Position numbers and translations under genes: made by a program. Under the pieces are notes generated by a model. It was given only the letters and a program-made list of their open reading frames with translations. It ran no database searches and had not been told where the DNA came from. Shown one piece after another: positions 1-5,064 of a stretch of DNA of 6,170 nucleotides. The stretch is from Firmicutes bacterium UBA4981 (lineage in GTDB: Bacteria; Bacillota; SHA-98; UBA4971): the NCBI GenBank assembly GCA_002398515.1, contig DGZL01000053.1, positions 17,786 through 23,955 on the forward strand. The letters are read 5' to 3'. Numbering within the stretch: position 1 is the stretch's first letter; each line of letters starts with the position of its first letter.

Positions 1-1
1 A

Positions 2-40
2 ACGGCGCTTGCGGAATTCCTGGATCTGACTGTAGGGTAG
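2..40 (+). CDS. Possible C-terminal end of an upstream gene (partial)
   Basis: Reading from base 2 gives a short open stretch (TALAEFLDLTVG) ending in TAG at 38-40, directly before the -35 box of the next promoter. The codons (GCG, CTT, GAA, CTG, GAT) look like those of the genes downstream, and a gene ending just where a promoter begins is a common layout. Twelve residues are too few to name a family. Base 1 onward is also open in the first frame until a stop at 94-96, but that frame runs through the promoter. This could be chance. Confidence 0.25.
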   Translation, partial: TALAEFLDLTVG

Positions 41-69
41 TTTACAATGAAAGGGTTCGATGGTATAAT
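41..69 (+). promoter_or_regulatory. Sigma-A-type promoter upstream of the RRM gene
   Basis: A -35 box TTTACA (41-46) and a perfect -10 box TATAAT (64-69) are separated by 17 bases, the ideal spacing for the housekeeping sigma factor. Transcription would start near 76. The distance from there to the RRM start codon is about 285 nt, unusually long for a bacterial 5' UTR, so this promoter may serve a separate small RNA as well as the genes. It should also transcribe rsfS, because no terminator is visible between the RRM gene and rsfS. Confidence 0.75.
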
Positions 70-75
70 AATAGA

Positions 76-347
76 AACGGTAGAAATTGGAGGTAGAATT
101 GGGTGCCATAGGGACAGGGCAGTAACTGCCGGGCTAACTGAAAAGGCCTCCTGCCTCGATTTTGACTTACCGGCTTTGATGGGTACCAGGTATTCGTAAA
201 ACAGGAACTGATCGGGGATTCGGCGAGTGTTTGAATCAATGCGACCTAGATCAAAGTGTAGTGGGTCGCGCCACGATCTGAAATCCATATGTGCGGACAG
301 GGAGCCAAGGCATAACATTGACCTTGGTTTTCCTTTGATAATCACGC
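76..347 (+). ncRNA. Long structured non-coding leader, or independent small RNA, before the RRM gene
   Basis: No convincing protein is encoded between the promoter and the RRM ribosome binding site, but several helices can be drawn. A long imperfect hairpin joins GGTAG (79-83) and GGAGG (89-93) with CCTCC and the TTACC near 170; it encloses a perfect small hairpin GGCAG-TAA-CTGCC (118-130). A second domain is closed by GATCG (210-214) with CGATC (274-278) and contains GATTC/GAATC (217-221 with 233-237) and GCGACC/GGTCGC (241-246 with 264-269), making a three-way junction. A terminator-like hairpin follows. I do not recognise a known riboswitch family. The 5' and 3' ends do not pair with each other, which argues against 6S RNA. 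It may be an attenuating leader for the RRM gene or a free-standing small RNA. The pairings come from inspection only. Confidence 0.4.
303..336 (+). terminator. Terminator-like hairpin just upstream of the RRM ribosome binding site
   Basis: CCAAGG (305-310) and CCTTGG (322-327) form a 6-bp stem around an 11-base loop. A303 and G304 can extend it by pairing with the following T residues. The stem is followed by TTTTCCTTT (328-336). This is a plausible but not strong intrinsic terminator. Its position between the promoter and the gene suggests either an attenuator or the 3' end of a separate small RNA, with read-through supplying the RRM and rsfS message. Confidence 0.5.
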
Positions 348-361
348 GGAGGTGACTCATT

Positions 362-619
362 GTGACAAAGACCCTTTACGTAGGGAATCTACCCTGGTCA
401 GTGACGGATGATGAACTCACTCAGGTATTTGGGGCTGTTGCGGAAGTCAGAGGATCAAGAGTAATCGTAGATAGAGTAACTCAGAAGTCACGGGGCTTCG
501 GATTTGTAGAGGTGGCGGAAGACGACGCTGAGCGCGTCATAAACGCTATGAACGGCACTGAATTTCAAGGGAGGCCCCTTATTGTTAACGAAGCAAGGCC
601 GAGGCATGATACATACTAG
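362..619 (+). CDS. Small RNA-binding protein with a single RRM domain
   Basis: The 85-residue product is almost entirely one RNA recognition motif. RNP2 is LYVGNL (residues 5-10) and RNP1 is RGFGFVEV (44-51); the aromatic residues that stack on RNA (Tyr6, Phe46, Phe48) are present. The last RNP1 position, usually Phe or Tyr, is Val51. A short charged tail (EARPRHDTY) follows. The start is GTG at 362, set by GGAGGTGA at 348-355 with six bases of spacing. Stand-alone RRM proteins of this size are best known in cyanobacteria, where several respond to cold, and occur in scattered form in other bacteria. They act in the cytoplasm on single-stranded RNA. The target here is unknown. The gene is 30 bases upstream of rsfS and probably co-transcribed with it. 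The long structured leader before it could be a target for self-regulation, which is inference only. Confidence 0.9.
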   Translation: MTKTLYVGNLPWSVTDDELTQVFGAVAEVRGSRVIVDRVTQKSRGFGFVEVAEDDAERVINAMNGTEFQGRPLIVNEARPRHDTY

Positions 620-634
620 TATCACTGACAATTC

Positions 635-640
635 AGGAGG
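635..640 (+). promoter_or_regulatory. Ribosome binding site that fixes the rsfS start
   Basis: AGGAGG at 635-640 is a strong Shine-Dalgarno sequence, placed nine bases before the ATA codon at 650. No ATG, GTG or TTG in the rsfS frame lies between the in-frame stop at 626-628 and the ATG at 737, nearly 100 bases away. The site therefore points to a start at 650 and not to the internal ATG, which has only a GAGGT directly touching it. Confidence 0.7.
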
Positions 641-649
641 CGGAATAAT

Positions 650-1015
650 ATAGACGGGATATCCATAGTTGAGGCTGCTTATAAAGCGGCTTGGTCTCGC
701 AAAGCAGAGGACATAATCGTCCTGGATGTCCGAGGTATGACCATCATCGCTGATTACTTGGTGTTAGCCAGTGGTACATCGGACAGGCATGTAAGAGCCA
801 TAGCTGACGGGGTGCTATACGACATTAAGGAAATGGGCGCACTCCCTCTTCGCAGAGATGGGAATTCCGACGCAGGATGGATTGTGTTAGATTATGCGGA
901 TGCCATTGTCCATGTGTTCCACGTCAGAGAACGAGAATACTATGACCTGGAGCGATTGTACAGGGGCGCGCCGGTAATCCGCCCGTTGGCAGAAGAAGAA
1001 TCGCCCCGGCATTGA
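650..1015 (+). CDS. rsfS: Ribosomal silencing factor RsfS (YbeB/Iojap family), probable AUA start
   Basis: RsfS binds ribosomal protein uL14 on the large subunit and blocks joining with the small subunit, lowering translation when nutrients are short. Read from 650, the protein has 121 residues, typical for the family. It shows the usual N-terminal helix (EAAYKAAWSRKAEDIIVLDV), then the strand segment MTIIADYLVLASGTSDRHVRAIAD and the conserved GWIVLDYADAIVHVFHVREREYYDLERLY. The tail is short and acidic. Starting at the first ATG (737) would give 92 residues and remove the N-terminal helix and the AEDIIVLDV strand, both conserved in the family, and that ATG has no well-spaced ribosome binding site. 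The ATA at 650 lies nine bases after AGGAGG and would replace the first codon exactly where family members begin. Either translation truly starts at AUA or an ATG has been altered by mutation or sequencing error. The gene probably shares a transcript with the RRM gene. No terminator is visible before the leuS promoter. Family assignment is firm; the start is inferred. Confidence 0.88.
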   Translation: MDGISIVEAAYKAAWSRKAEDIIVLDVRGMTIIADYLVLASGTSDRHVRAIADGVLYDIKEMGALPLRRDGNSDAGWIVLDYADAIVHVFHVREREYYDLERLYRGAPVIRPLAEEESPRH

Positions 1016-1044
1016 CAGGTTTGCGGGAACTCTCAGTCATCGAC

Positions 1045-1074
1045 TTGACTTTTGAGGAAAACGTCTGTTATAAT
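1045..1074 (+). promoter_or_regulatory. Sigma-A-type promoter for the T-box leader, tRNA-Ala and leuS
   Basis: The -35 box TTGACT (1045-1050, five of six consensus bases) and perfect -10 box TATAAT (1069-1074) are 18 bases apart. Transcription should start near 1081, about 45 bases before the base of T-box Stem I. It lies 29 bases after the rsfS stop. Transcripts from the upstream operon could also run into it, as no terminator separates them. Confidence 0.8.
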
Positions 1075-1296
1075 CGCAATGTGTTCTGTCATCCACATGT
1101 GAATATGCGGGAAGGCAATGAGAAGGAGTAGTAGGAAAGGCAGGAGGCTTTTAGAGAGCCTGCAGTCGGTGAAAGCAGGTGCCGAGCTTGGTCCGAACTC
1201 GCCTTTGAGCCTCGTAGGTGAAATGCCGGGTTATTACATCAAGATGTATGAAGTAGCCTACGACGGGTAGCGCACGTTATGCGTGTGGCATGAGCG

Positions 1297-1408
1297 AGCA
1301 GATGATGAATGTGGGGACGTAGCTCAGTTGGGAGAGCGCGTGAATGGCATTCATGAGGTCGTGGGTTCGAATCCCATCGTCTCCACCATTTTTTCAATTC
1401 TTTCTGCT
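1297..1408 (+). other. Helix that encloses the tRNA inside the T-box leader
   Basis: AGCAGA (1297-1302) is perfectly complementary to TCTGCT (1403-1408), and GAAT (1307-1310) to ATTC (1397-1400), with a small internal loop between them. Together they make a 10-bp interrupted helix whose loop is the tRNA gene plus GT on the 5' side and a T-rich linker on the 3' side. Many T-box leaders have a simple hairpin (Stem III) at exactly this place, just before the antiterminator. The tRNA thus occupies the loop of Stem III, and the two ends of the riboswitch stay close in space. The pairings were found by eye. Confidence 0.65.
1313..1388 (+). tRNA. tRNA-Ala with anticodon GGC, nested in the T-box leader
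   Basis: The 76-base cloverleaf is complete. The acceptor is GGGGACG (1313-1319) with CGTCTCC (1378-1384), and the D-stem GCTC/GAGC (1322-1325 with 1334-1337) has loop AGTTGGGA. The anticodon stem CGTGA/TCATG (1339-1343 with 1351-1355) carries loop ATGGCAT, with anticodon GGC at 1346-1348. The T-stem GTGGG/CCCAT flanks the standard TTCGAAT loop. G3-U70 (1315 with 1382), the decisive alanine identity pair, is present, as are G20 and A73. The A32-T38 combination is typical of alanine GGC tRNAs. CCA is encoded (1386-1388) and followed by six T residues. It reads GCC and GCU codons. Its only visible promoter is that of the leuS leader, so it must be cut out of that transcript, and it lies upstream of the attenuator, so it is made whether or not leuS is read. 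The structure shows no sign of decay. Confidence 0.97.
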
Positions 1409-1434
1409 AATAAGGGTGGTACCGCGGGAATTAG

Positions 1435-1471
1435 CCTCTCGTCCCTGGAGATGAGGGGTTTTTCTTTTTTT
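1435..1471 (+). terminator. T-box attenuator (intrinsic terminator) of leuS
   Basis: CCTCTCGTC (1435-1443) pairs with GATGAGGGG (1450-1458) in a 9-bp stem with loop CCTGGA. Twelve of the next thirteen bases (1459-1471) are T, interrupted once by C. The 5' half of the stem is the same segment used by the antiterminator, so the two structures exclude each other. Uncharged tRNA-Leu should favour the antiterminator and leuS expression. Confidence 0.93.
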
Positions 1472-1552
1472 CGGTGGTTCTTTGATGGTCTTTGTTTATG
1501 AATCATTTTCATATCCTAGGGCAACTGTTACTTTGTGAGAAGGTGATTGCAC

Positions 1553-4039
1553 ATGAAGAACAAGTACGATTTTGGGGAACTTGAGTCCAAGTGGCAGACA
1601 GCTTGGGAAGAAGAAGGAATATACCATGTGAATCCACATGAGACCAAGCCGAAGTATTACGCGCTGGAGATGTTCCCTTATCCCTCCGGCAGACTCCATG
1701 TGGGGCATACAAGGAACTATGCCATTGGAGATGTAATTGCCAGGTTCAGGAGGATGAACGGTTTCTGTGTGCTCCATCCCATGGGATGGGACGCTTTCGG
1801 GCTTCCTGCTGAGAATGCAGCTATTGAGCGGGGCATCCAACCGTCTCAGTGGACAAGTGGGAATATCCAACACATGCGCAGCCAGTTTATGCGCTTGGGC
1901 CTAAGCTATGATTGGCGCAGAGAGGTAGCGTCATGTCATCCGGGATACTACAAGTGGACCCAATGGCTCTTCTTACAGCTGCTCAAACACGGGCTTGCAT
2001 ATAGAAAGAAGGCGCAAGTGAACTGGTGTCCCAAGTGTCAGACTGTCCTTGCCAATGAGCAGGTTGTGGAGGGGCTTTGTGAGCGGTGTGATACAGAGGT
2101 CACAAAGAAAGAGCTGGAACAATGGTTCTTCAAAATCACTGATTATGCTGACAGACTCCTGGAGAACCTTGAGACACTGGAAGGCTGGCCGGAAAAGGTC
2201 AAGATAATGCAGAAGAACTGGATTGGAAGGAGCGAAGGCGTAGAGGTCGTCTTCAAATTGAAGGATACAGGTGACGACATCCCGGTGTTTACCACAAGGC
2301 ATGATACGATCTTCGGTGTCACCTACCTTGTGCTTGCGCCTGAGCACCCTCTTGTCGAAAAAATCATATCAGGCTCTCCAAGGGAGCAAGAGATCAGGAA
2401 GTTCATAGCGGGCGTAAGTCGTGTAAGTGAGATAGACAGAACCAGCGAGCTTACGGAGAAGATCGGGATAGCGACTGGGGCATATGCGGCAAATCCCATG
2501 TCAGGCCAGGAGGTTCCTGTGTGGATCGCAAACTATGTATTGCCACATTATGGCACAGGAGCTGTTATGGGAGTTCCTGCCCATGACATGCGTGACTTCG
2601 AATTTGCGAAGAAGTATGGTCTTCCCGTTAAGGTAGTAATTGTCCCGCCGGATCAAGCTCATTGTCAATGCGAGACTAATGAGGCATACGAGGAGCCCGG
2701 GGTAATGGCAAATTCACCGGGATTTGACGGGATGCCAAGTGATAAGGGTAAGAATGCAGTTGCGGAATTCATGGAGAGTCACGGGATAGGTAAACGGACT
2801 GTCAATTACAAACTCCGGGACTGGTTGATTTCAAGGCAAAGATATTGGGGAGCTCCTATCCCGATCGTGTACTGTGATTCGTGCGGAATCGTGGGAGTCC
2901 CTGAGGAAGATTTACCGGTTGAGCTTCCACTGGATGTGGAGTTCAGACCTACCGGGCAGTCTCCTCTGAACGACATACCGGAGTTCGTTAACACCACATG
3001 CCCGAAGTGCGGAGGTCCGGCAAGACGTGAAACTGATACGATGGACACTTTCATGTGCTCATCGTGGTATTTCATTAGATTCACCTGTCCGAGGACGGAC
3101 GATAGACCCTGGGATCCTGACACAGCCAATTATTGGTTGCCTGTGGATCAATACACCGGCGGAGTCGAGCATGCTATCTTGCATCTCATGTATTCCAGGT
3201 TCTTTACTATGTTTCTCTCTGATATCGGACTCATCAAGACTAAAGAACCCTTTGCTCGCCTGCTTACGCAAGGCATGGTCTTGAAGGACGGCGCCAAGAT
3301 GTCCAAGTCAAAGGGGAACATAGTAAGCCTTGAGGAAATGTTAGATAAGTACGGCGCGGACACGACAAGGCTTTTCATACTGTTTGCGTCTCCGCCTGAG
3401 AGGGATCTGGAATGGAGCGACCAAGGGGTGGAAGGAGCGTCACGATTCTTAGGTAGAATCTGGCGCCTTGTATATGAGTTCCAAAATGAGCTTGCGTCAT
3501 ATGATAGTGCTCAACGAGAGAGATCGGGCCTGACTTCGGAAGAGAAGGAAATGCGTCGGAGGATCCACGCGACGCTGCAGAAGGTCACGCAAGACCTGGA
3601 GAGGTATAGCTTCAACACGGTTGTTGCAGGAATAATGGAGCTTGTCAATGCGCTTTACCAGTTCAGGGATGTAGCAAGAACCCGACGTGAGGCCATGGGT
3701 ATTATGGGAGAGGCTGTTCGCACTGTTCTCCTGATGCTTGCGCCTTTTGCCCCTCACATAACTGACGAATTATGGCATGAAATTGGTTACAAGAGGAGTA
3801 TTCATGAAGAGAATTGGCCTGCTGTGGATGAAAGCGCTCTAGTTGAGACGCAAATTGAAATCGTAATCCAGGTCAACGGACGAGTTCGCGACAGGATGCA
3901 TGTGGCCAAAGGAAGAGACTCTGAGTATCTGAGACGAGAGGTTTTGGCCCGCGACAGGGTCAAGGAACTTGTTGAAGATAAGGATATTCGTGAGGTCTTT
4001 GTAGTGCCTGACAGGCTTGTAAACATAGTGACATCGTAA
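1553..4039 (+). CDS. leuS: Leucyl-tRNA synthetase
   Basis: The cytoplasmic enzyme attaches leucine to tRNA-Leu using ATP and removes wrongly attached amino acids. The 828-residue protein is of normal bacterial length. It has the class I signature HVGH (49-52) after MFPYPSGRL and KMSKS (582-586). A zinc-type knuckle CPKC...CERC lies at 159-179 and a second cysteine group (YCDSCG, CPKCGG) in the catalytic core. The CP1 editing domain contains TTRHDT (247-252) and HD at 344-345. Thr252 and Asp345, important for editing in E. coli LeuRS, are kept, but the usual Pro of TTRPDT is His250. The anticodon-binding and C-terminal domains (IEIVIQVNGRVRDR onward) are intact. I choose ATG 1553 because AAGGTGA (1540-1546) is six bases upstream; a TTG two codons earlier directly abuts that site. 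It is controlled by the T-box attenuator, so expression should rise when charged leucine tRNA is scarce. Confidence 0.98.
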   Translation: MKNKYDFGELESKWQTAWEEEGIYHVNPHETKPKYYALEMFPYPSGRLHVGHTRNYAIGDVIARFRRMNGFCVLHPMGWDAFGLPAENAAIERGIQPSQWTSGNIQHMRSQFMRLGLSYDWRREVASCHPGYYKWTQWLFLQLLKHGLAYRKKAQVNWCPKCQTVLANEQVVEGLCERCDTEVTKKELEQWFFKITDYADRLLENLETLEGWPEKVKIMQKNWIGRSEGVEVVFKLKDTGDDIPVFTTRHDTIFGVTYLVLAPEHPLVEKIISGSPREQEIRKFIAGVSRVSEIDRTSELTEKIGIATGAYAANPMSGQEVPVWIANYVLPHYGTGAVMGVPAHDMRDFEFAKKYGLPVKVVIVPPDQAHCQCETNEAYEEPGVMANSPGFDGMPSDKGKNAVAEFMESHGIGKRTVNYKLRDWLISRQRYWGAPIPIVYCDSCGIVGVPEEDLPVELPLDVEFRPTGQSPLNDIPEFVNTTCPKCGGPARRETDTMDTFMCSSWYFIRFTCPRTDDRPWDPDTANYWLPVDQYTGGVEHAILHLMYSRFFTMFLSDIGLIKTKEPFARLLTQGMVLKDGAKMSKSKGNIVSLEEMLDKYGADTTRLFILFASPPERDLEWSDQGVEGASRFLGRIWRLVYEFQNELASYDSAQRERSGLTSEEKEMRRRIHATLQKVTQDLERYSFNTVVAGIMELVNALYQFRDVARTRREAMGIMGEAVRTVLLMLAPFAPHITDELWHEIGYKRSIHEENWPAVDESALVETQIEIVIQVNGRVRDRMHVAKGRDSEYLRREVLARDRVKELVEDKDIREVFVVPDRLVNIVTS

Positions 4040-4102
4040 GAATTGGAAGAACCAAGCATAAGAGCGAAAGAGGCGGACCGGGTCAACCGGCCTGCTAACC
4101 TG

Positions 4103-4147
4103 ACCCCCGTCCCGGGACATGACACCGAGAGGCGGGGGTTGCTGTGT
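4103..4147 (+). terminator. GC-rich hairpin after leuS, possible terminator
   Basis: ACCCCCGTC (4103-4111) pairs with GGCGGGGGT (4131-4139), nine base pairs with one G-U, around a 19-base loop. The tail TTGCTGTGT is poor in T for an intrinsic terminator. The loop side also contains the perfect 10-base palindrome GTCCCGGGAC (4109-4118). It lies 64 bases after the leuS stop and is the best candidate for the end of the leuS transcript. It could instead be an RNA-stabilising structure. Confidence 0.4.
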
Positions 4148-4356
4148 ACTTGCGTCCATACGAAAATCCATCCCAAATCTCACCAAAAAACCATCCATTG
4201 GGATAAACCCTTTCATGAAGGTGATAGGCGCCCCTTGTTGAAGCCCTAATAGCACACGAAAAACATCGTCGTCGATTTAGAGGATTTCCTGTGAGACAAG
4301 CTTTCCATCAGGATGCGACTCACACAAAAAGCTTAGCGGTTTGCCGGGACCTGTTT
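4148..4356 (+). other. Non-coding stretch before comEA
   Basis: I find no believable gene, RNA or strong promoter here. One inverted repeat, TGTGAG (4290-4295) with CTCACA (4319-4324), has a 23-base interval that includes AAGCTT; a second AAGCTT lies at 4329-4334. This could be a weak hairpin or an operator for the com genes, but nothing supports either choice. No pair of -35 and -10 boxes close to consensus was seen, so comEA may depend on leuS read-through or on another sigma factor. Confidence 0.35.
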
Positions 4357-4374
4357 AGGAGGTGAGCGGAGCTT

Positions 4375-5043
4375 ATGTGGGATTTCACCCGAAGGCAGAA
4401 ACTGGCTGCCTGTGTACTTCTTCTAGCTCTTGCAGCAGGCGGGATCATCTTGCTGGCCAGGCGAGTCATGAGCCCGCCGATAATTGTCTATCCACGTGCT
4501 GTATCAGCCAATATTAGCAGTGCAGGAAGCGCGGACCAAAGCATAGGAAGTGACGGAGACAGAGACCGGGAACGTGAGATAACCCAGAAGTCAGAAGAAG
4601 AATCAGAGAACTTGGTGGTTCATGTGTGCGGTGCAGTCAAAAATCCAGGGGTCTACACTCTTCGGAAGGATGCGCGAGTTGCAGATGCAGTGCACCTCGC
4701 CGGAGGGCTTGAGGACTCGGCAATAGAAGAAGCTGTCAACATGGCTATGAGACTTCGAGATTCCATGCAGATTTATATTCCTTGCATATCGTCTTCGTCT
4801 GTGCCGGCCACAGGTGAGGCGAATGTTGCTGTCGGCGCTTCTGACTTCGGAAAGATCAACATTAACACTGCGACTGCAAGTCAGCTCCGGGAGCTCACGG
4901 GGATTGGGCCGACACTGGCTGAGAGGATACTTGAATTCAGGACTGCCAACGGTAGGTTTGAGCGGCCCGAAGATCTTATGAAAGTCTCTGGAATAGGTGA
5001 GAAGAAGTACGCAGACCTTAAGAATTCAATCACAGTCTATTGA
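4375..5043 (+). CDS. comEA: Competence protein ComEA, DNA receptor
   Basis: ComEA is a membrane-anchored protein on the outer face of the cytoplasmic membrane that binds incoming double-stranded DNA and passes it to the ComEC channel. The 222-residue protein has a single N-terminal membrane anchor (about residues 10-28, after RRQK). A charged, probably flexible linker (about 45-79) leads to an SLBB domain (about 80-136, VVHVCGAVKNPGVYTL ... MQIYIP). A tandem helix-hairpin-helix DNA-binding domain follows the family signature ININTATASQL (161-171), with hairpins at GIGPTLAERI (176-185) and GIGEKKYADL (206-215). Length and domain order match Bacillota ComEA. ATG 4375 lies nine bases after a near-perfect AGGAGGTGA (4357-4365). 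comEC starts 21 bases after its stop, so the two are an operon; no comEB lies between them. Confidence 0.95.
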   Translation: MWDFTRRQKLAACVLLLALAAGGIILLARRVMSPPIIVYPRAVSANISSAGSADQSIGSDGDRDREREITQKSEEESENLVVHVCGAVKNPGVYTLRKDARVADAVHLAGGLEDSAIEEAVNMAMRLRDSMQIYIPCISSSSVPATGEANVAVGASDFGKININTATASQLRELTGIGPTLAERILEFRTANGRFERPEDLMKVSGIGEKKYADLKNSITVY

Positions 5044-5064
5044 CAACTCCGGAGGTTGAATAAA

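Larger units (their letters stand above)
1081..1471 (+). promoter_or_regulatory. Leucine T-box riboswitch in the leuS leader, carrying an internal tRNA gene
   Basis: T-box leaders bind a specific tRNA and let transcription continue when it is uncharged. The Stem I base pairs GTAGTAGG (1128-1135) with CCTACGAC (1257-1264), with one mismatch. The conserved AGAGAG (1153-1158), the GTCGGTGAAA of the Stem I apex (from about 1165) and GAACTCGCC followed by TTGAGC (1195-1210) are all present. The specifier is CTC (1198-1200), a leucine codon, matching leuS downstream. CGTTAT (1275-1280) is the usual element after Stem I. The T-box core AAGGGTGGTACCGCGG (1412-1427) gives the bulge TGGTACC (1417-1423). 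Its variable base T1420 fits the A73 expected in tRNA-Leu. AGGG (1413-1416) pairs with CCCT (1443-1446) and GCGGG (1424-1428) with CTCGT (1438-1442) to form the antiterminator, which excludes the terminator. A whole tRNA-Ala lies between Stem I and this core. A small hairpin TATGAA/TTCATA (1497-1513) follows the terminator. The 5' end is set by the predicted promoter. Confidence 0.93.

Noticed and set aside
99..125. Tiny TTG-started leader peptide (eight codons) after GGAGG at 89-93
   Set aside because: Spacing is possible, but the GGAGG is better explained as part of a long hairpin with CCTCC, the start is weak and the peptide has no recognisable regulatory codons.
42..239. 65-codon open frame on the - strand
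   Set aside because: It overlaps the promoter and the structured leader, has no ribosome binding site and no family resemblance.
76..336. 6S RNA as an identity for the leader before the RRM gene
   Set aside because: 6S RNA needs its 5' and 3' ends to pair around a large central bubble; I could not find such pairing here.
1195..1203. AAC (Asn) or ACT (Thr) as the T-box specifier instead of CTC
   Set aside because: In the GAA-specifier-GCC arrangement of T-box Stem I the specifier is the triplet after GAA, here CTC, and the downstream gene is leuS.
1389..1394. T6 run after the tRNA as a separate terminator
   Set aside because: No GC-rich hairpin other than the tRNA itself precedes it, and the T-box terminator downstream is far stronger.
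1283..1501. 72-codon open frame on the + strand
   Set aside because: It runs through the tRNA-Ala, the T-box core and the terminator. GDVAQLGERVNGIHEVVGSNPIVST is the well-known false translation of a tRNA gene.
1496..1873. 125-codon - strand frame, and similar - strand frames inside leuS and comEC
   Set aside because: They are antisense shadows of strongly supported genes and have no family features of their own.
4043..4249. 68-codon open frame after leuS
   Set aside because: It crosses the GC-rich terminator-like hairpin, has no good ribosome binding site, and resembles no protein family.
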